This document shows, piece after piece, positions 30,760 through 40,852 of a stretch of DNA of 64,000 nt. The DNA is from Streptomyces xylophagus. GTDB lineage: Bacteria; Actinomycetota; Actinomycetes; Streptomycetales; Streptomycetaceae. The notes under the pieces are model-generated. The model was given only the letters and a program-made list of their open reading frames with translations, was not told where the DNA came from and did no database searches. The translations under genes and the position numbers were made by a program. The stretch covers positions 124,001 to 188,000 of the forward strand of contig NZ_JNWO01000020.1 in assembly GCF_000716435.1 (NCBI RefSeq), read 5' to 3'. Position 1 is the first letter of the stretch; each line of letters opens with the position of its first letter.

Positions 30760-31447
30760 GAACCCCCCTAGCAATTCTTCGCCACAACGGCGAACAGTTG
30801 CCAGGCTCATGACACTTCATGATCGAGTCAAGGGCGCATCAAGGACGAACAAACGCCGGTACGGGGGTCTTTGGGAGGGTTCGTGGATCGTGCCGGGGAG
30901 GCGAGGGGGACGCGTGTTGCTCCGGGACGGCCATGTGACGTTGCCCGTTGGGCCCGGCCGGGCGGCGTTGGCGCCCGACAGACAGACATCGAGTGGGAAG
31001 ACGCCCAAGGCAGCCGGACGCCAGTACGGAAGCCTTGGGGCTGACCGGGGACGCGGGGTCGGCACCCGCGCGCTGGAGACTCGCCCGGCCTTGTCCTCGG
31101 TCGCCGCTGATCTCCGGCCCGAACCGTCGGGCAGGCCCAGCCGGGCGGCCGCACCGGCGAATTGACGACCCGTCGGCATCGAGGCAGTCGCACCTCCGGC
31201 AGAAAATACGCCGACGCCGACGCCCTCGGACGAGCCCCGGACATCCTCCCGAGGACGCCAGGCCGGCTTCCACTCGCCCAGCGGAAAACCCTCACGGTCC
31301 GCCTCCTGCCGCCGACCCCCTCACGCCGATCGGCCGCCGTTGGCCTCCTCCGCCGGCCCGATCCACCAGGCACGCCCCCACAGGCGCCCGCACCGGTGCG
31401 TTGACGGCCCGTCGGCATCGAAGCCGAGGCACCCCCACGACAGACAA
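30760..31447. other. Gene-poor region with degenerate repeats
   Basis: About 690 bases between the carboxypeptidase start and the whiA terminator. No recognisable gene is present; possible open frames are Arg/Pro-rich and look like GC-driven artefacts. The carboxypeptidase promoter must lie near its left end. Short sequences recur within it: AAACGCCGGTACGG near 30849 reappears as AAACGCCGGTGCGG at 31446, and a 36-base unit is duplicated (see the repeat entry). It may be decayed former coding sequence. Confidence 0.5.
31151..31424. repeat. Diverged direct repeat, two copies about 240 bases apart
   Basis: Copies at 31151-31186 and 31390-31424 share about 30 of 36 positions around the core CCCGTCGGCATCGA. 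On the minus strand both copies would begin an open frame with MPTGRQ, and similarity continues at peptide level through GSGRR. This suggests an old duplication of a coding or structured unit. Function unknown. Confidence 0.55.
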
Positions 31448-31488
31448 ACGCCGGTGCGGATGCCCCAAGTGGGCATCCGCACCGGCGT
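31448..31488 (-). terminator. Terminator of the uvrC-rapZ-yvcK-whiA operon
   Basis: Perfect 18-bp stem ACGCCGGTGCGGATGCCC / GGGCATCCGCACCGGCGT with a five-base CAAGT loop, 13 bases after the whiA stop. It is one of the strongest hairpins in the window and marks the operon end. Confidence 0.92.
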
Positions 31489-31500
31489 ATTGGCAGATCG

Positions 31501-32490
31501 TCAGCCGACCATGTTGTCGGCCATCTCCTCGGTGATGCTGGACTCCGTGCCCGGGATGCCGAGATCCTGCGCCCGCTTGTCGGCCATCGCCAGCAGTCGG
31601 CGGATACGGCCCGCCACCGCGTCCTTGGTCAGCGGCGGGTCGGCGAGGGCGCCCAGTTCCTCCAGGGAGGCCTGCTTGTGGTCCATGCGGAGGCGGCCGG
31701 CCGCGGCGAGGTGCTCGGGGACCTCTTCGGCGAGGATCTCCAGAGCGCGCTGCACACGCGCGCCGGCCGCGACGGCCGCGCGGGCCGAGCGGCGGAGGTT
31801 GGCGTCGTCGAAGTTGGCGAGCCGGTTCGCCGTGGCGCGCACCTCGCGGCGCATCCGGCGCTCCTCCCAGGCCAGCACCGACTCGTGCGCGCCGAGCCGG
31901 GTGAGCAGGGCGCCGATCGCGTCGCCGTCGCGGACGACCACCCGATCGACCCCGCGCACCTCGCGGGCCTTCGCCGCGATCGACAGCCGGCGGGCGGCAC
32001 CGACCAGCGCGAGCGCGGCCTCCGGGCCCGGGCAGGTCACCTCCAGGGAGGAGGACCGGCCGGGCTCGGTCAGCGAGCCGTGGGCCAGGAACGCGCCGCG
32101 CCAGGCCGCCTCGGCGTCACAGGTCGCCCCCGAGACCACCTGCGGCGGCAGGCCCCGGATCGGGCGTCCGCGGCCGTCCACGAGCCCCGTCTGCCGGGCC
32201 AGCTGATCGCCGCCCGCGACCACCCGGACGACGTAACGGGAACCGCGGCGCAGGCCGCCGGGCGCCATCACGATCAGTTCGGAACTGTGGCCGAAGATCT
32301 CCAGGATGTCCCGCTTGAGCCGGCGCGCCGCCATCGCGGTGTCCAGCTCCGCCTCGATCACGATGCGCCCGCTCACCAGGTGGAGGCCTCCGGCGAACCG
32401 CAGAATGGCGGAGACCTCCGCCTTCCTGCAGCAGGTCCGGGTGACGGGGAGCCGGGAGATCTCATCCTTCACCGCTGCCGTCATCGCCAT
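31501..32490 (-). CDS. whiA: Sporulation transcription factor WhiA
   Basis: 329-residue WhiA, required with WhiB for sporulation septation in Streptomyces and conserved in Gram-positive bacteria. The N-terminal degenerate LAGLIDADG-like domain begins [32 protein letters not shown]. The C-terminal DNA-binding part has [18 protein letters not shown] and the helix-turn-helix [26 protein letters not shown]. Full length, no damage. Its start overlaps the yvcK 3' end by ten bases. It is last of the uvrC-rapZ-yvcK-whiA operon, a widely conserved order. Confidence 0.97.
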   Translation of the reverse strand: MAMTAAVKDEISRLPVTRTCCRKAEVSAILRFAGGLHLVSGRIVIEAELDTAMAARRLKRDILEIFGHSSELIVMAPGGLRRGSRYVVRVVAGGDQLARQTGLVDGRGRPIRGLPPQVVSGATCDAEAAWRGAFLAHGSLTEPGRSSSLEVTCPGPEAALALVGAARRLSIAAKAREVRGVDRVVVRDGDAIGALLTRLGAHESVLAWEERRMRREVRATANRLANFDDANLRRSARAAVAAGARVQRALEILAEEVPEHLAAAGRLRMDHKQASLEELGALADPPLTKDAVAGRIRRLLAMADKRAQDLGIPGTESSITEEMADNMVG

Positions 32491-33548
32491 GGGCCGATCC
32501 TTCCATGCATCCGAAAAATACGGTCGTACGCGGCGGCCAACAGCTCCGGGTCGTGCCTTGGAGTTCCGTCGGTCCGAGCCACCGGCGCCAGCTCGACCGC
32601 GGCGTCCAGCCGCTTGGCGGCTTCGGTGAGCGACGCGCGATCGGGCACGGCGGCCTCGTCGGCCAGCACCACGTCCAGGGCGAGTTTAGGGGCGTGTCGT
32701 CCCAAAACCTCCAAATGACGCTGCGGGGAGAAGCCATCGGTTTCTCCGGGCTGCGGCGCGAGGTTCAGGGAGAGTACCCGGCGCGCCTTCGTCTCGGTGA
32801 GCGCGTCGAGCAGTTCCGGCACCAGCAGGTGCGGGATGACGGACGAGAACCAGGAGCCGGGACCGAGCACCACCCAGTCCGCGTCGAGCACGGCGGCGAC
32901 GGCCTCGGGCACGGCCGGCGGGTCGTGCGGCACGACGTGCACGGACATCACCTCGCCGGGCGTGAGCGCCACGGTCGCCTGTCCCCGGACGGTGTCGACG
33001 TCGTCGGGCCGCGCCGGATCGTGCCCCTTGACCAGGGCCTGCAACTCCAGCGGTACGGCGGACATGGGCAGCACGCGCCCGTGCGCGCCGAGCAGCTTGC
33101 CGACCAGGTCGAGGGCCTGGACGTGGTCGCCGAGCTGCTCCCACAGGGCGACGATCAGCAGATTGCCGACCGCGTGCTCGTGCAGGTCGCCCTTGGACTG
33201 GAAGCGGTGCTGGATGACCCGGGCCCAGGTCTGGCCCCAGTCGTCGTCGCCGCACAGCGCGGCCAGCGCCTTGCGCAGGTCCCCCGGGGGCAGCACGCCC
33301 AGTTCGTCGCGCAGGCGTCCGCTGGAGCCGCCGTCGTCGGCCACGGTGACGACGGCGGTGAGGTCGCCGGTGATCCGGCGCAGTGCGGTCAGCGAGGCGG
33401 ACAGGCCCATGCCGCCGCCGAGGGCGACCACCTTGGGCTGGGTGCCGCGCCGGCGCGGCTTGCCGCCGCGGGCCTCGACGGGCCTGGTCGTACGTCCTTC
33501 GGGCACCACTCGGCGCAGCCTGCCCAGCCGTGGGCTACGTCCCGTCAT
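32481..33548 (-). CDS. yvcK: Gluconeogenesis factor YvcK/CofD-like protein
   Basis: 355-residue YvcK-family protein. After a basic N-terminal extension (about 37 residues) come the diagnostic nucleotide-sugar-binding blocks [51 protein letters not shown], and [16 protein letters not shown]. The C-terminal part contains [20 protein letters not shown]. Relatives bind UDP-sugars and help balance central carbon and cell-wall metabolism. The first four bases of the gene overlap the rapZ stop, and its stop lies inside whiA. Confidence 0.94.
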   Translation of the reverse strand: MTGRSPRLGRLRRVVPEGRTTRPVEARGGKPRRRGTQPKVVALGGGMGLSASLTALRRITGDLTAVVTVADDGGSSGRLRDELGVLPPGDLRKALAALCGDDDWGQTWARVIQHRFQSKGDLHEHAVGNLLIVALWEQLGDHVQALDLVGKLLGAHGRVLPMSAVPLELQALVKGHDPARPDDVDTVRGQATVALTPGEVMSVHVVPHDPPAVPEAVAAVLDADWVVLGPGSWFSSVIPHLLVPELLDALTETKARRVLSLNLAPQPGETDGFSPQRHLEVLGRHAPKLALDVVLADEAAVPDRASLTEAAKRLDAAVELAPVARTDGTPRHDPELLAAAYDRIFRMHGRIGPWR

Positions 33549-34549
33549 TCCCGTCCCATGTCCCGGTGTACGACCACCGTCTCCACGCCCTCGGCCACGA
33601 GCCGCGCGGCGAGCTTCTCCGCCGTGGCGACCGAGCGGTGCTTGCCGCCGGTGCAGCCGATCGCGATCGTCACGTACCGCTTGCCCTCACGCCGGTAGCC
33701 GGCCGCGATGAGCCTGAGCAGCTCGGCGTACCGGTCGAGGAACTCCTTGGCGCCGGGCTGGTTGAAGACGTACGCCGAGACCTCTTCGTTGAGGCCGTTG
33801 AAGGGGCGCAGCTCCGGGATCCAGTGCGGGTTGGGCAGGAAGCGCATGTCGGCGACCAGGTCGGCGTCGACCGGGAGGCCGTACTTGAAGCCGAAGGACA
33901 TGACGGTGGCCCGCAGCTCGGGCTCCTCCTCGCCGGCGAACTGGGCGTCCATCTTGGCGCGCAGTTCGTGGACGTTGAGGCTGGAGGTGTCGATGACGAG
34001 GTCGGCGTCGCCACGCAGTTCGCGCAGCAACTCGCGTTCGGCGTCGATGCCGTCGACGATGCGGCCGTCGCCCTGGAGGGGGTGCGGGCGGCGCACCGAC
34101 TCGAAGCGGCGCACCAGGGCGTCGTCGGAGGACTCCAGGAAGACGATCCGCCGGGTGACGTTCTTCGACTCCAGGTCGGCGAGGGACTCGCGGAGGTTGT
34201 CGAAGAAGCGCCGTCCGCGGACGTCGACGACGACCGCGATCCGGGCCACGTTGCCCTGGGAGCGGGCGCCGAGCTCCACCATGGTGGGGATCAGGGCGGG
34301 CGGGAGGTTGTCGACGACGAACCAGCCGAGGTCCTCCAGGCACTTGGCGGCCGTGGACCGCCCGGCCCCGGACATGCCGGAGATGATCACCAGCTCGGGG
34401 ATGGCCGCCTCGGGGACCCCGGGGGTCGTGCTGTCCGTACTCACCTGTGCTCCGTCGTCCTGGACCTCTTGCTGCGGAGCTTGATCGTCGCCGGTTTCCT
34501 TGTGCGTCCGATCTCGGTCCGCTGTGGGCTGCTTCTCTTGTTCGCTCAT
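33545..34549 (-). CDS. rapZ: RNase adapter/nucleotide-binding protein RapZ
   Basis: 334-residue RapZ/YvcJ-family protein. A disordered acidic N-terminus (about 1-50) precedes the P-loop GMSGAGRST (58-66), followed by [18 protein letters not shown]. The C-terminal domain has [24 protein letters not shown] and [11 protein letters not shown], both hallmark blocks. In E. coli RapZ guides RNase E to small RNAs of cell-wall precursor synthesis; the actinobacterial role is unknown. The gene overlaps both uvrC (34546-34549) and yvcK by four bases, so translation is probably coupled. Confidence 0.94.
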   Translation of the reverse strand: MSEQEKQPTADRDRTHKETGDDQAPQQEVQDDGAQVSTDSTTPGVPEAAIPELVIISGMSGAGRSTAAKCLEDLGWFVVDNLPPALIPTMVELGARSQGNVARIAVVVDVRGRRFFDNLRESLADLESKNVTRRIVFLESSDDALVRRFESVRRPHPLQGDGRIVDGIDAERELLRELRGDADLVIDTSSLNVHELRAKMDAQFAGEEEPELRATVMSFGFKYGLPVDADLVADMRFLPNPHWIPELRPFNGLNEEVSAYVFNQPGAKEFLDRYAELLRLIAAGYRREGKRYVTIAIGCTGGKHRSVATAEKLAARLVAEGVETVVVHRDMGRE

Positions 34550-36597
34550 GTCTCCTGCCCCCGTCGCTCGTCCGGGGCTCCCGCGGGTACGGGCTCCCCT
34601 GGGGCACCCGCCGTCGTCTCGGGTGTCCCGTCTTCCATGTCATCCATGATCTCTCCAGTCGCCGTGTTCACGGCGGGTGCGGCCGGGGCCGCCTGGGCGA
34701 GGGCCACCGCGATGGTCTCGGCGGTCTTGCGACCTATGCCCGGAACCTCGCAGATCTGATCGATTGTCGCGGATCGCAGCTTCTTCACCGAACCGAAGTG
34801 CTTGATCAGCGCCTGCTTGCGGGTCTCGCCGAGTCCGGGCACGTCGTCCAGGGGGCTCGCCCGGAACCGCTTGGCGCGCTTGGCCCGCTGGTAGGTGATC
34901 GCGAAGCGGTGGGCCTCGTCGCGGACGCGCTGGAGGAGGTAGAGGCCCTCGCTGCTGCGGGGCAGGACCACCGGGTCGTCCTCGTCGGGCAGCCAGACCT
35001 CTTCCAGGCGCTTGGCGAGACCGCACACGGCGATGTCGTCGATGCCCAGCTCGTCCAGGGCCCTCTTGGCGGCGGCGACCTGCGGCTGCCCGCCGTCGAC
35101 GACGACGAGCTGCGGCGGGTAGGCGAACCGCTTGGGGCGGCCCTCGTCGTCCTTCAGGTCCCTCAGCTCGTCACCGTCCGCCCACTCCCCCGTCTTCTCC
35201 TTCTCGGCGAGATAGCGCCGGAAGCGGCGGGTGATCACCTCGTGCATCGAGCGGACGTCGTCCTGGCCCTCGAAGCCCTTGATCTGGAAGCGGCGGTACT
35301 CGCTCTTGCGCGACAGCCCGTCCTCGAAGACGACCATGGAGGCCACGACGTCGTCGCCCTGGAGGTGCGAGATGTCGTAGCACTCGATCCTCAGGGGGGC
35401 GCTGTCCAGGTCGAGGGCCTCGGAGATCTCCTCCAGGGCGCGTGAGCGGGTGGTGAGGTCGGAGGCGCGCTTGGTCTTGTGGAGGATCAGCGACTGCTGG
35501 GCGTTGCGCGCGACGGTCTCCATGAGGGACTTCTTGTCGCCGCGCTGCGGGATGCGCAGCGACACGTTCGCACCGCGCCGGTCGGTCAGCCACTGCTGGA
35601 CCGGCTCCACCGGGTCGGGCAGGGCCGGGACGAGGACCTCCTTGGGGACGGAGTCCCCGGTCTCCTCGCCGTAGAGCTGCTGGAGGGCGTGCTCGACGAG
35701 GGCCGCGGTGGTGACGTCCTCGACCTTGTCGGTGACCCAGCCGCGCTGGCCGCGGACGCGTCCGCCGCGGACGTGGAAGATCTGGACGGCCGCCTCCAAC
35801 TCGTCCTCGGCGAGCGCGATCAGGTCGGCGTCGGTCGCGTCGGCGAGCACGACCGCGCTCTTCTCCATGGCCTTGCGCAGGGCCTCGATGTCGTCGCGCA
35901 GGCGGGCCGCCCGCTCGTACTCCATCTCCTCGGCCGCGTCCGTCATCCGCGTCTCCAGGCGGCGGATGTACGTGCCCGTGCGGCCGGCCATGAAGTCGCA
36001 GAACTCCTCGGCCAGTTCGCGGTGTTCCTCCTCGGAGACACGGCCGACGCAGGGCGCGGAGCACTTGCCGATGTAGCCGAGCAGACAGGGGCGGCCGGTG
36101 CGGGTGGCGTTCTTGAAGACGCCGGCCGAGCAGGTGCGGACGGGGAACACGCGCAGCAGGAGGTCCACGGTGTCGCGGATCGCCCACGCGTGTCCGTACG
36201 GTCCGAAGTAGCGGACACCCTTCTTCTTGTGACCGCGCATCACCTGTACGCGCGGGAACTCCTCGTTCATCGTCACCGCGAGGTACGGGTAGCTCTTGTC
36301 GTCGCGGTACTTGACGTTGAACCGGGGGTCGTACTCCTTGATCCAGGAGTACTCCAGCTGGAGGGCCTCGACCTCTGTGGACACCACCGTCCACTCCACC
36401 GACGCGGCCGTGGTGACCATCGTGCGCGTGCGCGGGTGGAGTCCGGCCAGGTCCTGGAAGTAGTTCGCCAGGCGCTGGCGCAGGCTCTTCGCCTTTCCGA
36501 CGTAGATCACCCGGCGGTGCTCGTCGCGGAACTTGTAGACCCCGGGCGAGTCCGGGATCTCTCCCGGCCTGGGGCGGTAGCTGGAGGGGTCGGCCAT
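34546..36597 (-). CDS. uvrC: Excinuclease ABC subunit C
   Basis: 683-residue UvrC, the nuclease of nucleotide excision repair that cuts on both sides of a lesion. The N-terminal GIY-YIG domain is visible ([27 protein letters not shown], about 18-44). It is followed by a Cys-containing region ([20 protein letters not shown]), the UVR UvrB-binding helix ([18 protein letters not shown]), the RNase H-like nuclease domain ([24 protein letters not shown]) and two C-terminal helix-hairpin-helix motifs ([31 protein letters not shown]). A Pro/Ala-rich tail follows. First gene of the operon; intact. Confidence 0.97.
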   Translation of the reverse strand: MADPSSYRPRPGEIPDSPGVYKFRDEHRRVIYVGKAKSLRQRLANYFQDLAGLHPRTRTMVTTAASVEWTVVSTEVEALQLEYSWIKEYDPRFNVKYRDDKSYPYLAVTMNEEFPRVQVMRGHKKKGVRYFGPYGHAWAIRDTVDLLLRVFPVRTCSAGVFKNATRTGRPCLLGYIGKCSAPCVGRVSEEEHRELAEEFCDFMAGRTGTYIRRLETRMTDAAEEMEYERAARLRDDIEALRKAMEKSAVVLADATDADLIALAEDELEAAVQIFHVRGGRVRGQRGWVTDKVEDVTTAALVEHALQQLYGEETGDSVPKEVLVPALPDPVEPVQQWLTDRRGANVSLRIPQRGDKKSLMETVARNAQQSLILHKTKRASDLTTRSRALEEISEALDLDSAPLRIECYDISHLQGDDVVASMVVFEDGLSRKSEYRRFQIKGFEGQDDVRSMHEVITRRFRRYLAEKEKTGEWADGDELRDLKDDEGRPKRFAYPPQLVVVDGGQPQVAAAKRALDELGIDDIAVCGLAKRLEEVWLPDEDDPVVLPRSSEGLYLLQRVRDEAHRFAITYQRAKRAKRFRASPLDDVPGLGETRKQALIKHFGSVKKLRSATIDQICEVPGIGRKTAETIAVALAQAAPAAPAVNTATGEIMDDMEDGTPETTAGAPGEPVPAGAPDERRGQET

Positions 36598-36719
36598 GTT
36601 TCACACCCTACTGGCGCGGGGTGACAGTGCGGCGGGGCTGTGGACAACGCCGACCGCGCCCGGCGGAACTCCTGTCGGAACGCCTGACCGAACGCCGACC
36701 GGAACTCCTATCGGGACTC

Positions 36720-37391
36720 CTATCGGGACTCCAGAAATGTGAGAACCGCGAGGACACGGCGGTGATCGTCGGAGGCTTCCGGAAGGTGGAGTTTGCCCAG
36801 GATGCTGCGGACGTGCTTCTCGACGGTCCCTTCGGTGACCCACAGTCTCCGCCCGATGCCGGCGTTCGAGCGGCCCTCCGCCATCAGCGCCAGGACCTCT
36901 CGCTCGCGGGCGCTGAGGAAGGACAGCGGGTCGTCGCGGCGCTGCGCCGAGAACAGCTCGTGCACCAGGGAGGGGTCGACGACCGAGCCGCCCTTGTGGA
37001 TGCGGTCGAGGGCCTCGATGAAGTCGTCGACGGCCGTGACCCGGCTCTTGAGGAGATACCCGACCTTGTGCCCGCCGGCCAGCAGCTCCAGGGCCTCCTC
37101 GACCTCGACGTACGCCGAGAGGACGAGGATGCCGGTACCGGGGTGGCGCTCACGGATCGTGCGGGCCGCCTTCAGGCCTTCGGTGGAGTGGTCGGGCGGC
37201 ATCCTGATGTCGACGATCGCGAGGTCGGGCCGCTCGGTGTCGACCAGTTCCAGGAGCCGTTCCGCGTCGCCGGCCTGGCCCGCCACCTCGTAGCCCAGGC
37301 GTTCGCACAGGCTCGCCAGGCCCTCCCTGAGCAGGACGTCGTCGTCGGCGAGGACGACCCGTCCCCGCGCGGTCTGCTGCGATGCGTCCAT
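36720..37391 (-). CDS. LuxR/NarL-family response regulator
   Basis: 223-residue two-component response regulator. The receiver domain has the acidic pocket ADDD (15-18), the phosphoacceptor D61 in AIVDIRMP and the conserved lysine in YLLKSRV. The C-terminal LuxR-type helix-turn-helix reads LSAREREVLALMAEGRSNAGIGRRLWVTEGTVEKHV. ATG at 37391 follows GGGGAG. The receiver is of the type paired with HisKA_3 kinases, and one lies 480 bases upstream on the same strand, so they probably form a pair. Target genes are unknown. Confidence 0.94.
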   Translation of the reverse strand: MDASQQTARGRVVLADDDVLLREGLASLCERLGYEVAGQAGDAERLLELVDTERPDLAIVDIRMPPDHSTEGLKAARTIRERHPGTGILVLSAYVEVEEALELLAGGHKVGYLLKSRVTAVDDFIEALDRIHKGGSVVDPSLVHELFSAQRRDDPLSFLSAREREVLALMAEGRSNAGIGRRLWVTEGTVEKHVRSILGKLHLPEASDDHRRVLAVLTFLESR

Positions 37392-37870
37392 CGTCACGGC
37401 TCCCCTTGCCCGACCGGTGCGGTCCGGTGCGCCACGCACAGCCTGCCGGACCGGTTCGGGTACGGCTAGCGGGTACGGGAATTGGGGGGTGCCCGTGACG
37501 ACACGGGGCCGCGTCCGGGCGATTCTCGTAGCGGTGCTGATGTGAGCGGGCCGGTCTCCTCGGGTGAGAGGCGACGGGTCCGGGGTCGGAAAGTCGGAAG
37601 GCTGCGGGAGATGCGGCGGACGCGGATCGAGAAACGACGGCGGTCGGTCCGCGTCCGCCCGTGCGAGGACGACACCCTGCCCCTGAGCGACGCCCTCGAC
37701 CCGCGCGATCCCGACGTCGTGCGCGCCAAGCGCCTGCGTCCGAGACCCTCGCAGCACTCCTAGAGCCGGACGGTCGCCTCTCCGTCCGAGAAGACCGCCC
37801 GATGCGTACGCGACGTCACCGAGTCCACGGCTCCCCCCGACCTGGACCCCCTCGCGTACGCCTCGGGCGG
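37392..37870. other. 479-base spacer between kinase and response regulator genes
   Basis: No convincing gene is seen on either strand. Open frames here are Arg/Pro/Ser-rich with no recognisable domain. The response-regulator promoter probably lies near its left end. Such a long spacer inside a kinase-regulator pair is unusual and may be the remnant of a deleted gene. Confidence 0.4.
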
Positions 37871-40708
37871 TCACATGTCCCTTCGGGGAAGCGGCAGTCG
37901 TGCGGCGAGTGTCGTGCCCTCTCCGGGTGGGCTGTTGACGCGGAGCTTGCCGCCGATCGCCTCGACGCGGTCGACGAGTCCGATGAGCCCGGAACCGTTG
38001 CCGAGGTCGGCGCCGCCCACTCCGTCGTCGGCGATCGTCACCTCCAGGACGTCGTCGTCGACCCGCGCCGACACCTGCACGAAGCTCGCGCGCGCGTGCT
38101 TGGCGGCGTTGGTGAGGCACTCGGAGGTCACGTAGTAGACGGCGACCTCCGTCTGTTCCGGGAGGCGGCCGGCGGGCAGTCGCAGGTCGAGTTCGACGGG
38201 GACGGCGGAGCGGCGGGCGAGCGCGCGCAGGGCCGGGCCCAGGCCGCCCTTGGAGAGGATCGCGGGGTGGATGCCGCGCGCGACCTGGAGCAGGTCGGCG
38301 AAGGCGTCGTCCAAGCCCTTGGCGATGTGGTCCAGTTGCCCGGCGAGTTCCTCCGACTGCTCCTCCAGCATCGACTGGGCCATTCTCAGGTCGAGTTGGA
38401 GGGAGACGATCCGCTGTTGGACGCCGTCGTGCAGATCGCGTTCGATACGGCGTCTGGAGGCGTCCCCGGCGGCCACCACGCGCGCGCGGGACGCCGTGAG
38501 CTGGTCGCGGCTGTCGGCGTTGGCGAGGGCGGTGGCGACGAGTTCGGTGAAGTCGGCGAGCCGGGACTCGGTGTCCGGGGGCAGCGGTTCGGGTCCGGCG
38601 GCGGCCGCGACGACGGCGCCCCACAGCCGGTCGTCCACGACGATGGGGGCGCCCACCGAACGGCCCACGCGCGCGGGGCGTGCGGTGCGCGCCACCTCCG
38701 CGGCGGCGGCCACCTCGGTCTCGGCGGGGGGCCGGTGCGCGGAACCGAGCACGGTGGCGGCTCCGTCGGCGCCGTAGCGCAGGACCGCGGCGGAGCCGCT
38801 GCTCAGGACCTTGCCCACCTGGTCGGCGACCTCGGAGAACACCTCGGGCGGTGGCACCCCGCGCGCGACGAGGGTGGCGACCCGGCGCAGCGCGGTCTGT
38901 TCGCGGGCGGCACGACGGCTCTCGGTGACGTCGCGGGCGGCGGCGTAGATCAGGCCCTCGCCGGTGACCAGGCGGGCGCTCCACTGGAGCCAGCGTTCGG
39001 TGCCGTCGTCCCGGAGGAAGCGGTTCTCGAACTCGGCCAGTTCGACGCCGCTCGCCAGCCGGTCGAGGGCGGCACGCGTGCGTGCCCGGTCCTCCGGGTG
39101 CACGAACTCCAGCCACGGTCTGCCCAGCAGCGCCCGGGCGGGGTGGCCGAGGGTCCGCTCGAAGGCGGGGTTCACGCGCTTGAAGTAGCCGTCGAGTCCC
39201 GCGATGCACAACAGGTCGAGGGAGAGGCGGAAGATGCTCGCCAGCTCCTCCTCGGCCTGGCGGCGGCGTCCGTGCGCGGCGGCGAAGGACGCCATGGTGC
39301 CGTTCATGCCGCCCAGCAGGTGCGCCCACGTCCCCTCGAACGCGGCGACGTCCGCGCGGTGGCCCAGCCGGTTGTCGTCGATCGCCGTGTTCATGGTGCC
39401 GATCTCGGCGGCGAGCCGTTCGGTGGTCACTCTCAGTTCGCGGAACGTGTCGGCGACGGCGCCGAGTTCGTCCCGGCCCGTGTACCGGATGTCGTACGAC
39501 AGATCGCCCTCGGACAGCGCCCTGGCGCCCGCGGACACCTCGCTCAGCGGGCGGGTGATCGACAGGCGCAGGGCCAGCGCGAGGACGGTGACGGCGGCCA
39601 GGACGGCCAGCGACACGCCGAGGTCGCGCGCCTCCCGCGCCCGCGCGACGTCGAGGTCGCCCGCGGCGTCACGGCCCAGCTCGGCGGCGACTTGGTGCTG
39701 GATGACGCGCAGTGCCCCGATGCGTTGGGTCGAGGCGGTCAGCCAACTGTCGTACGACGGCCAGGCGTTCCGGTCGGCGTGCGGGTCGGCGAGGGTCTCG
39801 CGGGTCTTGCGGACGACGAGGCCGGGGTGCTGGAGGAGAGCGACGTACAGCCTGCTCTTGAGGGCGGCCGGCGCTCTCCGGCCGAAGTCGTCCAAGAGGG
39901 CCTTCTCCAGGGCCGACCAGCGGTCCGTGGCGGTGGCGTGCGGGGCGTCCGGGGTGGCGAAGAGCACGGCCAGTTCGGTGCGTTCGTGTTCGGCGGCCTC
40001 GACGGCCTTCAGGAGCGCGATGTGGGCGTCGGCCGCCTGCCCCGACCTGCGGGTCGGACGGCCGGACTCCAGCGTGGCGGCCGTCTCCAGTAGGTCGTTC
40101 TCGATCGTGTCGTACTGGTCGGCGAGTTGGGGCGCGGTGAGGGAGCCGGTCCCGGTCTGCACTCGCAGGGCGCGGAGTTGACGGTTCCGCGCGTCGAGCT
40201 GGCCCGGCACGTCGGGCGGCCCGGTCCAGCCGACCGTGCCCAGGAAGGCCGCGTTCAGGGCGCGCTCGGTGGCGTGTTCCGCACGGGAACGTTCCTTCAG
40301 GGTCGCCGGTCCGGGCCGCAGCCGTGCCTTCACGGCGGCGATCCGTTCCGTGGCGACGGCGTCGGTCAGCGCGGTGGTCCTGAACGACAGCTCGGTCGCC
40401 GTACGGAAGTCCCGCATCGTCTGCGCCTCGCGCCACTGCGAGACCGCGCCGAACACCGTGAACGCCAGCATGCCGGTCACCGGAAGCAGCACCAGGAGCA
40501 TCAGCTTGCGCCCGACGCGCAGCCTGGCGAGGAAGGGGACGCGGAGGCGGGCGTTCCCCCGGAAGCGCCGACGGCGAGGACCGTGCGGGGCGGGGTCGGG
40601 TCGTCGGCTGCGCAGTACCAGGAACGCGGTGGGCGCGGAGAGGCCGGGCCCGGGGCGGCGCCCCGGACGCACCCTACGGAGCGGGCCCGGGGACCGGGGG
40701 CGGCGCAC
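37871..40708 (-). CDS. Large membrane sensor histidine kinase (NIT-like/HAMP/PAS/GAF/HisKA_3)
   Basis: 945-residue sensor kinase in the reading used here. TM1 is at about 69-88 and TM2 at about 362-382. They enclose a roughly 270-residue all-helical extracytoplasmic region resembling NIT (nitrate/nitrite-type) sensor domains. Then follow HAMP (383-435), a PAS domain (about 490-600; AGLDGYFKRVNPAFERTLGH), a GAF-like domain (605-735), HisKA_3 with H760 in ERDLHDGVQQR, and the ATPase (ECLTNAAKHA, IADDGVGG). The first 60 residues are Arg/Pro-rich and the true start may be downstream of the GTG at 40708. Likely partner: the response regulator ending at 36720. The ligand assignment is weak. Confidence 0.88.
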   Translation of the reverse strand: MRRPRSPGPLRRVRPGRRPGPGLSAPTAFLVLRSRRPDPAPHGPRRRRFRGNARLRVPFLARLRVGRKLMLLVLLPVTGMLAFTVFGAVSQWREAQTMRDFRTATELSFRTTALTDAVATERIAAVKARLRPGPATLKERSRAEHATERALNAAFLGTVGWTGPPDVPGQLDARNRQLRALRVQTGTGSLTAPQLADQYDTIENDLLETAATLESGRPTRRSGQAADAHIALLKAVEAAEHERTELAVLFATPDAPHATATDRWSALEKALLDDFGRRAPAALKSRLYVALLQHPGLVVRKTRETLADPHADRNAWPSYDSWLTASTQRIGALRVIQHQVAAELGRDAAGDLDVARAREARDLGVSLAVLAAVTVLALALRLSITRPLSEVSAGARALSEGDLSYDIRYTGRDELGAVADTFRELRVTTERLAAEIGTMNTAIDDNRLGHRADVAAFEGTWAHLLGGMNGTMASFAAAHGRRRQAEEELASIFRLSLDLLCIAGLDGYFKRVNPAFERTLGHPARALLGRPWLEFVHPEDRARTRAALDRLASGVELAEFENRFLRDDGTERWLQWSARLVTGEGLIYAAARDVTESRRAAREQTALRRVATLVARGVPPPEVFSEVADQVGKVLSSGSAAVLRYGADGAATVLGSAHRPPAETEVAAAAEVARTARPARVGRSVGAPIVVDDRLWGAVVAAAAGPEPLPPDTESRLADFTELVATALANADSRDQLTASRARVVAAGDASRRRIERDLHDGVQQRIVSLQLDLRMAQSMLEEQSEELAGQLDHIAKGLDDAFADLLQVARGIHPAILSKGGLGPALRALARRSAVPVELDLRLPAGRLPEQTEVAVYYVTSECLTNAAKHARASFVQVSARVDDDVLEVTIADDGVGGADLGNGSGLIGLVDRVEAIGGKLRVNSPPGEGTTLAARLPLPRRDM

Positions 40709-40852
40709 AGTGGGCTCTCAGCGGCCGGTGGGCAGTGGGTATCGACGGTGGTCGGTCACGTGCCCAGCCTGCCCCGAACCAGCCATGATCGTCAGGGTCT
40801 TGACGAGGTATGGGGAACCTCGAAGTCGGGCACGCACGCGTGGCGCCCGTTT

